Source: Desmodesmus armatus (lineage: Eukaryota > Chlorophyta > Chlorophyceae > Sphaeropleales > Scenedesmaceae). Taken from it: 64,000 nt of DNA. The position numbers were made by a program, and so were the translations under genes. Position 1 is the stretch's first letter; every line of letters starts with the position of its first letter. The notes beneath the pieces are model-generated. The model was not told the DNA's origin. It worked only from the letters and a program-made list of their open reading frames with translations, and did no database searches. The stretch is taken from assembly GCA_007449985.2 (NCBI GenBank), contig VIIQ02000565.1, positions 434,001 to 498,000 of the forward strand, given 5' to 3'. Positions 49,501 to 59,385 of this stretch are shown here, in pieces.

Positions 49501-52500
49501 ACCCTCCCTTGGTCTCCTGTGTTCAGCGAGCGTGTAGCGGTCATGTGTGTTGCTTGGCACGTGGCCTCCTGCTGCCACTCTTGACAGGTGCTCACAAGCT
49601 GATCGGCACTGACGGCTTGCGGGAGACCCCCATTATGGAGGGCCCGGTTGCTCTGTAACCATCACTTTCCACTCAACACCCCTGCTGTCTCGTGCACTGC
49701 TGCTGTCAATGTCGGCAGGTGCCCCGCAAGCTGATCGGCACTGACGGTTTCCAGGAGACTCCCATTGTTGAGGTGACGCGTGCCATCACCAAGCACAACT
49801 ACCTGGTCATGGACATTGCAGACCTGCCACGCGTGATCAAGGAGGTGGGTGGGCCGGGGAGAGGGGGGTGAGGGTGAGGGTGGGGGTGGCGGGGGGGGCG
49901 GGGGTTGGGGGTGGGGTGTGGGTTGGTGAGGGGTTCACCAAGCACAACCACCTGGTCATGGACATTGCCGACCTGCCACGCTTGATCAAGGAGTGGGTGG
50001 GTGGATGGATGGGGTTGATCAAGGGTCCAGATGGCTGACGGGTTTTCACTGGGGTTGTGTGTTCTGCATTAGTGTTCCTAGTATCGCACCCACTTTGTCA
50101 AGTCAATCGCTTGGGGCAACACGGGTGGCTGCATACACGACGTTGCGTTGCAGGCTTGGCACCCTGGCAGGAGTGATGTGGAAGTATGTGTACTGCACTG
50201 TAATGCATATCTTCCTGCTCAGGCCTTGTTTCTCGCCCGCACCGGCCGCCCTGGCCCCGTCTTGTTGATGTTTGGAAAGACACCCGGCAGCTGCACATGT
50301 ATGTCCCAATTTTTGTGGAACCAAACACACTGCTGTGCCTTCCATGGTGCTTGCCCTGCGCCCTACAGGCGTTCTATCTGGCCCGCACCGGCCGCCCGGC
50401 CCCGTGCTGGTCGATGTTCCCAAGGACATCCAGCAGCAGCTGGACATGCCAGACTGGGACACCCCCATGGCCATCAGCGGCTACATGAGCAGGCTGCCCC
50501 CTCCACCTGAGCCTGCACAGCTGGCAGCTGTGATCAAGGCCCTCAAGGAGGCCAAGAAGCCGGTGAGTGGCGCTGGGGTTGGTGTTTGTAAGGGATGCTG
50601 CGGCGTCTGAGGGGGGGGGGTTGGAGGGGCAAGAGTTTGTACAACACATTGCGGCTTGTGTGAGGGCTTGGGGTGGGGTGGGGTGGAGGGAGGGGGATCG
50701 GGGTGTTTTGGAATGGCTGAACGAGGTAGGGTGAGTAGCATTAACATGGCCCTGGAAGGGGGTATAGCGGTGATCAAGCCCTCAAGGAGGCCAAGAAGCC
50801 GGTGGGTGGCTCTGGGGTTGGTTTGTGGCTGGTGGCTGGTAGTGGTGGTGGGGGCTTGGGGGTGGTGGTGCTGACCAAACCACTTGCTTGTCGAGCCAAA
50901 CCACTTGCTAGTGGACAAACCCATATTTGTGACATGTTTTGGGCTGCCGGCTGCTTCGTTGCCCTGCAGGTGGTGTACCTGGGTGGTGGCACCCTTGACG
51001 CGTCCCCTGAGGTCCGTGAGTTCATCAAGCACACACAGATCCCAGTGGCCAGCACTCTCATGGGCCTGGGCACATACCCCGCCACGGACCCGCTGGCTCT
51101 GCAGATGCTGGGCATGCACGGCACCGTGTTTGCCAACTACTCTGTCGATCAGGTGGGCTGGGGGCGGCACAGTGATGGTGGGGGGCTTGTGCAAGGATAG
51201 GATGGCAGGCAGGAAGCAGGCGGTGAGGGCTGTGTGCTGGCGTGTCCCTCTGTCACTCATCAGTCAAGCAGATGTGCTGTGCAGTCGGTGCAGTGGGATG
51301 TGAGGCATTGCTTCCAGCAATATTTCAGGGTAGCTTTCCAGCACATGTGTCGTCAGTCTGACACAGGGGGACGCTCACGTTCTGCTTGGTGGTGTTTGTG
51401 TTGTTGTAGGCGGACCTGTTGATTGCTCTGGGTGTGCGCTTTGACGACCGTGTGACTGGCAAGCTGGAGGCATTCGCCACACGCTCCCGCATCGTGCACA
51501 TTGATGTCGACCCAGCAGAAATCCACAAGAACAAGCATGCACACATCCCCATCTGTGCAGGTACGGCAGGGTTGGGGCGGGGTGGGGTGGGGGAGGGGAG
51601 GGGGCCCTGGTACTATGTTGTTGCGTCTGTTACTCATATGCCGGTTCTACTGACGTTACTCATTTGCCGCTTCTACTGACGTTCTCAGTCTGCGAAATAC
51701 CGGGTGGTGCTAGGCACACCATGGGAAAAAATGCTACTGGAATTGACGGCTGGCTTGCTGGGTGATCTCGATCGCCCTCACACCTGACCTGAGAAACTGG
51801 GGTACTACAGGCCCTTCGGGCACCCTCATGAGCCCCTGGCTCGCTGGCAAGTGCCGAGGTTGGGACTCTGTCCCCAATTCCTGTACTGTACTGTACTGTA
51901 CTGAAATAGGAAGGTTGATGTTTTGGGTGCAGCACGGGAGGGGGCGGGGTGCTGCATTCACGGCAGAGCCAGCATATGTGCCAGGTGCCTAGTGGTGATG
52001 ACAGGCATATGTGCTGTGCAGTGCTCAGTGTACCTGATCTTTGTCCCTTCCACTATCGCTCCTTCGGGTGTGAGTGGGGTGATGGGCACCAAGGTCACGG
52101 TCCATCAAGCACATGTGAGGGCAATCTCCTGTGCCAAGTAACTTTGGGGGTGTGCAACTTAGGAAGAATGATAAATGGGGGTGAATGACAGCTGGGGGGG
52201 TGGGGAGTAGCGGTGTTGCCCACGCACAGCAGGCACATGCATGACATCCCCACTGGGGACAAACAGGCACAAGTGTGGTGCAGTGCTGAGTGTACCCTGA
52301 CCATGGCGTCTGTTCAACACCTGCTGTCCAAGTGTTGAGCAGGTGTTGACAGACGGCTAGGTCACGGCGCACCAGGCATATGTGGCATACCAGCAGCATG
52401 AGTGTGGCTGCCAGCAGCATGACGTCAGCAAGCTTTGCACTCTCCCGCCGCGTTGCAAACTTCACCAGTACTATTCCTGCAAGGGGATAATTTTGTGGTG

Positions 52501-55500
52501 CGATCCGTCTGTGGTGCAGACCACTTGTGGTGCGAGCTGCATATCTGGTGTTGTGGGCTCTTGGGTCATAACAGTAGTGGTGCACTGGTGTGGTGACTGC
52601 GGGTGTTCCTGTTGTTGTGAACAGCCTCCTGCATATCTGCAGAGGTTGGCTTCACCACAGCAGGAGTCCTTGCAGCAACCGCAGCAAGGTGTGCCTAGCA
52701 ACTGCTGTATTACAAATGCACAACTGCATACCTTGGTAGCCATGGTAGCACTGTGTGCATTGGGGTTTCACGATGCCAGGTCGCGTGGTTCTGCGCATTT
52801 CTTCTTCAAGACTTTTGTTGTCAAGCAGCCTCCTGTCCTTTCTTATGATCCTGTCCATGTAGCCCAGCATCTGCATTCTTTTGTTACTTTCGTTCGGTTT
52901 GTGCGGACGTGTGACTGCTATCATCATCATCATCATCATCATTGTTTAATGCAATTTTTCGTTCTGTTGGTATGACATGACATGATGCAAACACCCAGCA
53001 ATGCTTGCTGTGTTGGTTGTGGTTGCTGTGGGGTTTCTTGATTGGATCCTTGCAGTCTTGATTGGATCCTTGCAGTCAATTGCATCGATCTGATCAGGAG
53101 ATTTGGCAGCAAGCACATCAGGAGATCTGGCAGTAAACAATAGTCAGCACGCATCAGGCGACAGCTTATGCACTCTGACAATCAGACATTGTGACAGTGT
53201 TTGTTGTTGGTGCACCTGTGTCGTGGGGTGGTGTTTATCTGAGTTTTTGTGCCACATTGAATAATATTTTATTTTTCTCCTTTTTTGTTGGGTGTGACGT
53301 GTTTTGTTGGTGTGACGTGCAATGATGTGCAATGGTTTTGGTTGCTGTGGGGTTGCCTCATAGGATCGCCGCAGTCTGATGCATCGACCTCATGAGAGAC
53401 CTTGCAACAACTACAGTCAAGGCACATCAGGCCACAGTTTATACATAGTGACAACCAGACACTGCGAGATTTTTAAGCAAGGGTGCATCAAAGCATATGC
53501 AGCAGCTTGTGTCAGTGCGCTGTCACCTGTGGCAGTGGCATGCGTGTTATATTGCACACACTGGGTTCTGCAGCAGCAACCACAGTAGGTTTATGTACTG
53601 CTGTGCAGCTCGGCTGGTGATTACTGGCAAGGTTGCTTAGCTGTGCACACGCTTACCGTTGTTGCTCTGCCGCGGAGCCTGGTTGTGCTTTGCAGTATGT
53701 TTGGAGGCAATCCTACACTAAATGAGGGTTGCCTATTTTGCCTGGATTTTTTTTGGTATTAATGTCTGCCCTGCGGCGTTTAGGTTGGGTGGAGCTGTGA
53801 AGAATATAGCGAAGCCGGAAATTCTGGCATGTGCATACAGCAAACACTCAGATGATCTGCACATCTGCTCAATGTTAAGGCATAACACCGCTGCGGCACC
53901 TGTGCTCTGTTTGGCAGCCAGGTTGTTTCTTTAAAACTGTGGCATTGTTTCCTTTCGAATGTGGCATTCTCAATGAGGTGTCTCGATGTCCTGATTGTGC
54001 CCACTACGCCTGCCGGCTGCCCCTTGCAGATGTGCGTCCCGCACTGCAGCTGCTGAACAAGATGTTGGAAGCAGACCCAGTCGACACCAAGCGCTATGCA
54101 GGTAGGTGCCCTTCGCATGGCCTTGTAGACAACAGCGTCAGTCAAGGACAGCGGCAGTTGGAAACATAATGCAGCTTTGAATGTTGGACCACCACTTGAA
54201 AGGTACAGCAGTACAGCTAAGCGAGATGCACATCCATATCTTCACAGCTAGTATCTGGGACTGGGGTGAATAGTGTCTTGACTGCTGCCTGTTTTGGGTG
54301 TTCTTCTTGTTGCAGACTGGCGTAAGGAGCTGGATGATGTGCGTGCCAAGTTCCCCATGCGCTACCCAGACAGGAATGACGTCATTGCACCTCAGCACGC
54401 AGTCGAGGTGAGGTTGAAATGTGGCGCACCCGTGCCAGTTTTGAGTGCTGCGCACCTGTGTCAATTTCAGTCGCTGTAATGCATGGGTACGGCCCCAGGG
54501 GGTTTTCTCACTCTGAACAGCTTGAGTTTCGGCACAAATGGTGCTGCATGTCTTAGTGCGGGTGCTGTCCCGCAGACAAGCTTGTGTCGTCAAGGGATCG
54601 TTGATTGCAGCTCCTTCATGTTGCATGTGGCTTGTGCTGTGCCTCAGGTGTTGTACGAGGAGTCCAAGGGTGAGGCCATCATCACCACCGGTGTGGGCCA
54701 GCACCAAATGTTTGCCGCCCAGTGGTACCCCCTCTGTGAGCCACGCCGGTGGGTGACCTCCGGTGGCCTCGGCAGCATGGGCTTTGGCCTGCCCAGTGCC
54801 CTGGGAGCAGCAGCAGCACACGACGGCAAAAGGGCCGGCCGAGCCGCGTTGTTGTTGACATTGATGGGGATGGGTCGTTCCTGATGAACTGTCAGGAGTT
54901 GGCTACAGCTGCCATCGAAAAGCTCAACTGCAAGGTGGGTAGGGATGTACTTGGTGCTGGTGATGTTGTCAAAGAGGGTACTGTGTAGTATGCGGCAGGG
55001 TCTTGTGTGCACATGGCCAGGTGTTTGCGAAACCAGCTGATGGAACCAGCTGATGTCGAATGTCAGGCCATGTCAGATAGTGAGTAGCTACAACAACAGT
55101 TTCTTGAACCGTGTGTGTGTTGCTTGATGCCTTGCTGCAGGTGCTGCTGCTGAACAACCAGCACTTGGTATGGTGGTGCAGTGGGAGGACCGATTCTACA
55201 AGGTAGGCAGGCCGTGGGGCAGGTTAGGGGCGGGTGGGCTCAATCAACTGGCGGCAAACATCACACATGGCACTGGCACAATAGATGGCATTCTTGCTGC
55301 AGTACGTTGGCAGTACATAAATCGATCCAGAGAGAATATGCTACCAAGGGGCAGGTGGTTGAGCGGCAGGCGAAGGGCGTGGGAACTGGGAGTTGATGGG
55401 GTCTCAGTGCTGTCAAAGCACATGGCACTGTGCTGTGCTGTTAAAGCGGACACTGCGTCGAGATGATACTGCTTCTTGGTGCTGTGCTGACATTGCATGG

Positions 55501-56020
55501 CCCCCTTGGCTCCCTGGCCTGCAGGCGAACCGCGCGCACACGTACCTGGGCAAGCGTGAGGCTGAGTGGCACGAGACACAGAATGAGGCGGACATCTACC
55601 CCGACTTTGTCACGATGGCCAAGAGCTTTGGCGTGCCAGCTCGCCGCGTGATCAAGAAGGCAGAGTTGCGCGCAGGTGTGTGGTGCAGGGTTCAGGGATA
55701 TTTAGGTTCATGGTGTCTCTGTCCTGGCCTGCGCAAGTCATTGCGCCACCAGGTGCTTAATTTCATGTCTGCAAGTTCGCCAGCTGAGTTCGCGTCTTAT
55801 TAGTCCTGCTGCTGCCGTGTTCTGTTCTGTGCTGACCTGATGTGTGTGCTTTGCTGTGCTGACCCTTCTGCCTGCAGCCATGCGGGAGATGCTTGAGAGT
55901 GAGGGCCCCTACCTGTTGGAGGTCATGGTGCCACACATCGAGCACGTCCTGCCCATGATCCCCGGTGGTGCTACCTTCAAGGACATCATCACAGAGGGAG
56001 ATGGCTCCATCGAGTACTGA
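46550..56020 (+). CDS. Acetohydroxyacid (acetolactate) synthase catalytic subunit, plastid
   Basis: This is the TPP- and FAD-dependent first common enzyme of Val, Leu and Ile synthesis. Seventeen exons join in phase: 46550-46639, 46726-46757, 46849-46927, 47141-47186, 47518-47610, 48019-48110, 48852-49001, 49719-49844, 50369-50562, 50970-51152, 51410-51560, 54030-54101, 54316-54407, 54648-54934, 55141-55202, 55525-55675 and 55878-56020 (about 681 residues). Exons 1-4 encode an Arg/Ser/Ala-rich presumed chloroplast transit peptide. Conserved blocks include [19 protein letters not shown], the catalytic Glu in [37 protein letters not shown], the TPP motif DGDGSF...LLNN, and [10 protein letters not shown]. 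Single bases appear to be missing near 50394-50403, 54831-54850 and 55167, each breaking the frame: assembly error or decay. Intron 11 is 2.5 kb and holds a SINE fragment. Confidence 0.93.
48423..48571. repeat. Foldback (inverted repeat) in AHAS intron 6
   Basis: The arm at 48423-48460 starts TGGCAGTGAGGGTT. The reverse complement at 48534-48571 pairs with it over ~38 bp with a few mismatches. Between them GTGTCCTGGTTGCC and GCAGCCAGGGACAC also pair, so the whole segment can fold into one long hairpin. Confidence 0.75.
48581..48688. repeat. Second foldback in AHAS intron 6
   Basis: CAGGTGTCCCTGGTTGC (near 48586-48602) and GCAACCAGGGACACCTG (48667-48683) are exact reverse complements flanked by G and C runs that extend the stem. 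The arm sequence is shared with the inner stem of the preceding foldback, so the two are probably related. Confidence 0.8.
49149..49210 (+). repeat. Decayed copy of the 3' edge of AHAS exon 7 plus donor
   Basis: It encodes [18 protein letters not shown] followed by GTGGGTGGC, 199 bp downstream of the real exon end (48950-49010, [13 protein letters not shown]). Only a few substitutions separate them, and the donor is intact. Confidence 0.88.
49575..49642 (+). repeat. Decayed copy of the 5' edge of AHAS exon 8 plus acceptor
   Basis: GACAG|GTG with AAGCTGATCGGCACTGACGG and GAGACCCCCATT resembles the real exon start at 49719, 131 bp downstream. A one-base loss shifts its frame and brings in a stop. 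Confidence 0.85.
49935..49998 (+). repeat. Decayed copy of the 3' edge of AHAS exon 8
   Basis: CACCAAGCACAACCACCTGG through GATCAAGGAG repeats 49787-49844, offset by 150 bp. One G is missing at the donor (GAG|TGGG instead of GAG|GTGGG), so it should not splice. Confidence 0.88.
50216..50300 (+). repeat. Copy of the 5' edge of AHAS exon 9 plus acceptor
   Basis: CTCAG followed by a frame reading [19 protein letters not shown] copies the start of exon 9 (50369, [10 protein letters not shown]...). The alignable part runs about 80 bases, offset 146 bp. The copy keeps the reading frame at GRPGPV, where the real exon appears to lack a base. Confidence 0.85.
50769..50825 (+). repeat. Decayed copy of the 3' edge of AHAS exon 9 plus donor
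   Basis: GTGATCAAGCCCTCAAGGAG through AAGAAGCCGGTGGGTGG repeats 50530-50570. One base has been lost, and the donor remains GT. Confidence 0.85.
51733..51903 (+). mobile_element. Headless SINE fragment related to 24244-24501
   Basis: TACTGGAATT, GGTGATCTCGATCGCCC, CATGAGC and CTCGCTGGCAAGTGCCG match the body of the SINE at 24244 in order. The tRNA-like head is absent and the tail is a different repeat (CTGTA, 51881-51903). It lies in AHAS intron 11. Confidence 0.75.
52308..52354. repeat. Short perfect-armed hairpin in AHAS intron 11
   Basis: GTCTGTTCAACACCTGCT and AGCAGGTGTTGACAGAC are reverse complements apart from one extra T, with a ~12-base loop. Confidence 0.75.
52918..52945. repeat. 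(ATC)n microsatellite in AHAS intron 11
   Basis: Nine consecutive ATC/ATT triplets. Confidence 0.9.
53010..53465. repeat. Diverged direct repeat (~150-190 bp) in AHAS intron 11
   Basis: 53010-53200 and 53325-53465 share, in order, GGTTGCTGTGGGGTT, a GGATC-GCAGTC block, TGCATCGA-CT, GGCACATCAGG or GCACGCATCAGG, and TGACAA-CAGACA-TG. The first also contains a 19-bp unit (TTGATTGGATCCTTGCAGT) duplicated in tandem. Confidence 0.65.
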
Positions 56021-57464
56021 GCTGTTGTCGCGCTGTGCCCGAGGTGCTCTATCGGGTGCTCAGCTGCGCTGTGCTCCGGGTGTTTTGGGGTGTGTGGGGT
56101 GTCCTGTTCAGCTGAGCCGATGCGATGTGCTGTGCTCAGGGGTGTGTGGGGGTGCTTGTGCAGGTGTGTTTACTGGTGTGCATTTGTGATTGGTGTGTGA
56201 TTGGTGTGTGAGAATATTCTACTCCACCAACATGTTACGACAGTGGAGGTGTGGCTTGGAGAGGGAATTCTCAGCAGCGGCTGGGTCACATGAAGTGTGC
56301 AGGACAGTCCACGTCGGCTGCTGCATTCCCGCCTGACTACCCCTCAATCAGCAGGTGTGTGTATGGTTTGCATTGCGTAGGCTTTGCTGGTAAGCCTTGC
56401 CAACAGTAGCTGCATCCATTCTCAGCAGGTCAATTTGGCCAGGGAAGTGGTCCATAGTGGCCATGATCACATATTTGTGGCAAGCACCTTGCTGTGTGCT
56501 GCTTGCCACATACGCGTGGATTCGTTGGCACAGTGTGTTACTATATTGGCGTGTGATTCTGGGCAAAACTGTCCAAAGTGCAGGCCCTGCTGCATGGTGG
56601 CACCCTTGGACACATGCACTTGCGGTGCATGTGATGCTGTGGGCTGCAAGCACCATGTAGTCACACCATAGCGGAAGGTGGTGGGCACTTTACATGGGCT
56701 GCACTTGCAGTCACATTCTGAGATTATGATTCTGAAATTCTGACCCAAGTGGTAATGTCCACGGCTTCGTCAATCCATCGGATGAAATTGCTGATTGTGT
56801 GCAACCCTGGCAGAGTTGTCAAGCTCGTCAGCTTCAGCTGCACATGCATATGCATCACTATCCACTTGTTTCCGTTGACAGACACGGCAGCTTCAGCCTC
56901 TGCGATCTTACAAAGCACCGGCAGCAAGTACCGCAAGCATATTCATCTGAAGCTGCTTGCACCACGCTGAAGTGGTGGCTGCACTGATGGAAACAAAATG
57001 GAACATGTCTCCTGCAGCTGGAGGTGATGCAGCACCACGTGGTACCTGGTCATCTGAAAACCACATCCTGCAATAGCCTGGTGTTGGTGCTACGGCTCAC
57101 TGCCTCACAGTCCTAACTCACCTTGCACGGAGAGAAGTGATATTGTAGACACAGGAAAATCTCACCTTCTCAGTCGCTGAATCGGCATTTTGGAGGTTAC
57201 GTAACAGATCTATATCACTGGTCTAGATCACCAGCACTAGTGGGTCTACCGTCGGGTTCGGGGATGTCATGTCCTACACAACCGCGTCACCCAAGCCAAG
57301 GTGACATTTACAGTTCCATCCTCGGGTCACATGACAGCCAGCTGAGTTGCTGCAACCACATGCATGTCTGAGTTGGTTTCTCTGTCCCACCTCGAGCTCC
57401 AGACTTGAAGACCAGACTTTCTGCGGCTTCGTCAAGTGATTCCAGCGTTCATACAGAATCAGCC
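56021..57464. other. Intergenic, no gene recognised
   Basis: GTGTG-rich 3' flank of the AHAS gene, then unique DNA up to the F-box gene. Short frames without motifs. Confidence 0.5.
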
Positions 57465-59385
57465 ATGTCTCTTACTTGTCTGCCAGACGAGGTGCTGAAG
57501 CTCGTGATGCAGCATGTTCCACTCAAAGACCGTCTGATCAGCTGCTGCCTGGTGAACAGGAGGCTTCATGCTGCAGCCGTGGCAGCAACAGACCAGCTGG
57601 CGATATGCCTGCTTGATGATGACGGTTATCATTATGTGGACCACCAGCAAAGAAGATGGAATTACTGGAGCAGTGTATTTGCCCATTAATCCGTCTTGGA
57701 TCCCCTCAGCGCACCACCAGCTTCCTGCCGTGGCTATCCCACTATGGACAGCACGTCACTTCCTTGGGCATGCTTGGTATCCCCACTTGTGAGCACTCCC
57801 ACCCAATACTGCAGCAGCTTCCTTGCCCCAATCTGCTGGAGCTGACCTTAGAGGACTGCAGTGTGCAGCTGGCTCCAACAGCAGATGGCCAGCTGGGTGT
57901 GGCCCAATGCTGCAGCAAGCTTACCAGCCTGTCTTTGGAATGCACCATCATGGATACCCGTGGCGGCCGTGCACTCGACAGCTTGTCAAAACTGGTGCTA
58001 CTGCAGCGTTTGCACGTGTCCTGTGATGCTGAGGGCTGGACCCGCTCGACAAGGGGTTTGAGTAGTGCCACGCTGCCACGATTGGTGAATCTCACCTAGA
58101 TGGGCTTTGACAGCCTGTCCATTGAGAACCTTCTGCAGTTGGGTGGTCTCACCAATTTGCACACACTTCAGGCAGGCGTTTCAGACGGTGGGATTGTTGG
58201 CCTCCGCCGTGTGCCTGGTCTGGTGTTCCCCGCTTCTCTCAAGGAGTTTGGTGTTGGGTTGCGCATGGAACCTGGGGTCCTGTCTGTGGTTCCCACAGGG
58301 TTGCAACGCCTTTACTATGTTCGCATGGAGGACGGGCCCTCTGAGGAGCCCAGTTTGCTTTCTGGCCTGGCTCGGCTGCAGCAGTTGACTTACCTGCGTT
58401 TATACAGCATCTCTGGGGTGAACCTGCCTCCCCCTTGCGCTGCATACTCAGCACTCACGGCCAGTAGCAGCTTGGCAGAGCTGTCAATGTCTCAAATGAA
58501 GTTTCCCGCCGGTGTCTGGCAGTATGTGTTTCCTACAGGGCGTATGCTGCCACACCTTACGTGCTTCGTCAATACTGATCGTACACCAGACGCGGGTGAT
58601 CCTGCTCCGCCGTCAGCGTGGGGGCCCGCAGATGTGTCGCGTCTTGTCAGCTGCTGCCCCAACCTGCAGGAGTTTGCGGCGACACTGCAGCACGGGCGGC
58701 ATGTGTCTCAGTTGCAGCAACTCACGGCATTCAAGGACCTGACCGCCTACTACATCACAAGCAGAACGGAAGCCGTGGCAGATACCACACATGGGCTGGC
58801 AGCCATCACCCAGCTCAAACGGCTTGATGTCGATCATGGTCGCGAGCGGCTACCAATCGAAGCCCTTCTGCCCCTCACACAGCTCACAGCCCTGACTTGC
58901 TTCTGGTCTGGCATTGGAGGAGCGAGCGAGAGGTCCCTGGTTTTTGAATGTGCCCAGGTATGCGGGCTGGTTCTGCAGTTGAACAGTGCACAGCATCAAA
59001 GAAGCTTCGCTTGCATTTGGTGGTGTTGCTTGTAGGTCGTGACCACGCGCGCTATGTTGTCACATGTAACCAAGAGAAATTGCTGACGTCAAATCTGCTA
59101 ATTGATGTGCATGCGCAGGACTGCTCGGCGCCTGATGTGTGGCTGCAGCTGCTGGAGCGATATGTTGCAGAACCTGGCTGCCAGCCCACAGCCCTGCGCA
59201 GCCTGGCACAGCAGCTGGTGGAGCAAAAGGCATCGACCGCACAACAACTGGCTTCACAACAGCAGCAGATTGCTAGCTTGCAGCAACAGCTGGTGACACA
59301 GCAGGAGGTCGCAGCGCAGCAGATTGCTGGTTTGCAGCAGCAGCTGCAGGAGCTGCGGCAGCACCAAGCCCAGTGTAAAGAGTGA
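57465..59385 (+). CDS. F-box / leucine-rich repeat / coiled-coil protein, disrupted
   Basis: The ATG at 57465 opens an F-box (LPDEVLKLVMQHVPLKDRLI...CLVNRRLHAAA), the SKP1-binding module of SCF ubiquitin ligases. After about 57655 the homologous frame moves to another register (TTSFLPWLSHYGQHVTSLGM). Leucine-rich repeats follow to 58957 (LLELTLEDCSVQL, LTSLSLECTIM, GLTNLHTLQAGV), where GTATGC begins an intron. The last exon, 59119-59385, joins in phase and ends in a Gln-rich coiled coil (QQQIASLQQQLVTQQEVAAQ). Two faults are visible: the frame change at 57655-57712 and an in-frame TAG at 58097-58099. A 35-nt GT-AG segment (57678-57712) would restore the first but is very short for an intron. 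It is either a pseudogene or affected by sequence errors. LRRs presumably select substrates. Confidence 0.75.

Noticed and set aside
50223..50300. The duplicated exon 9 edge as the true exon in place of 50369
   Set aside because: Its frame departs from the conserved VLVDVPKDI block after GPVL, and it lacks the rest of exon 9. The exon at 50369 carries the full conserved sequence apart from one base.
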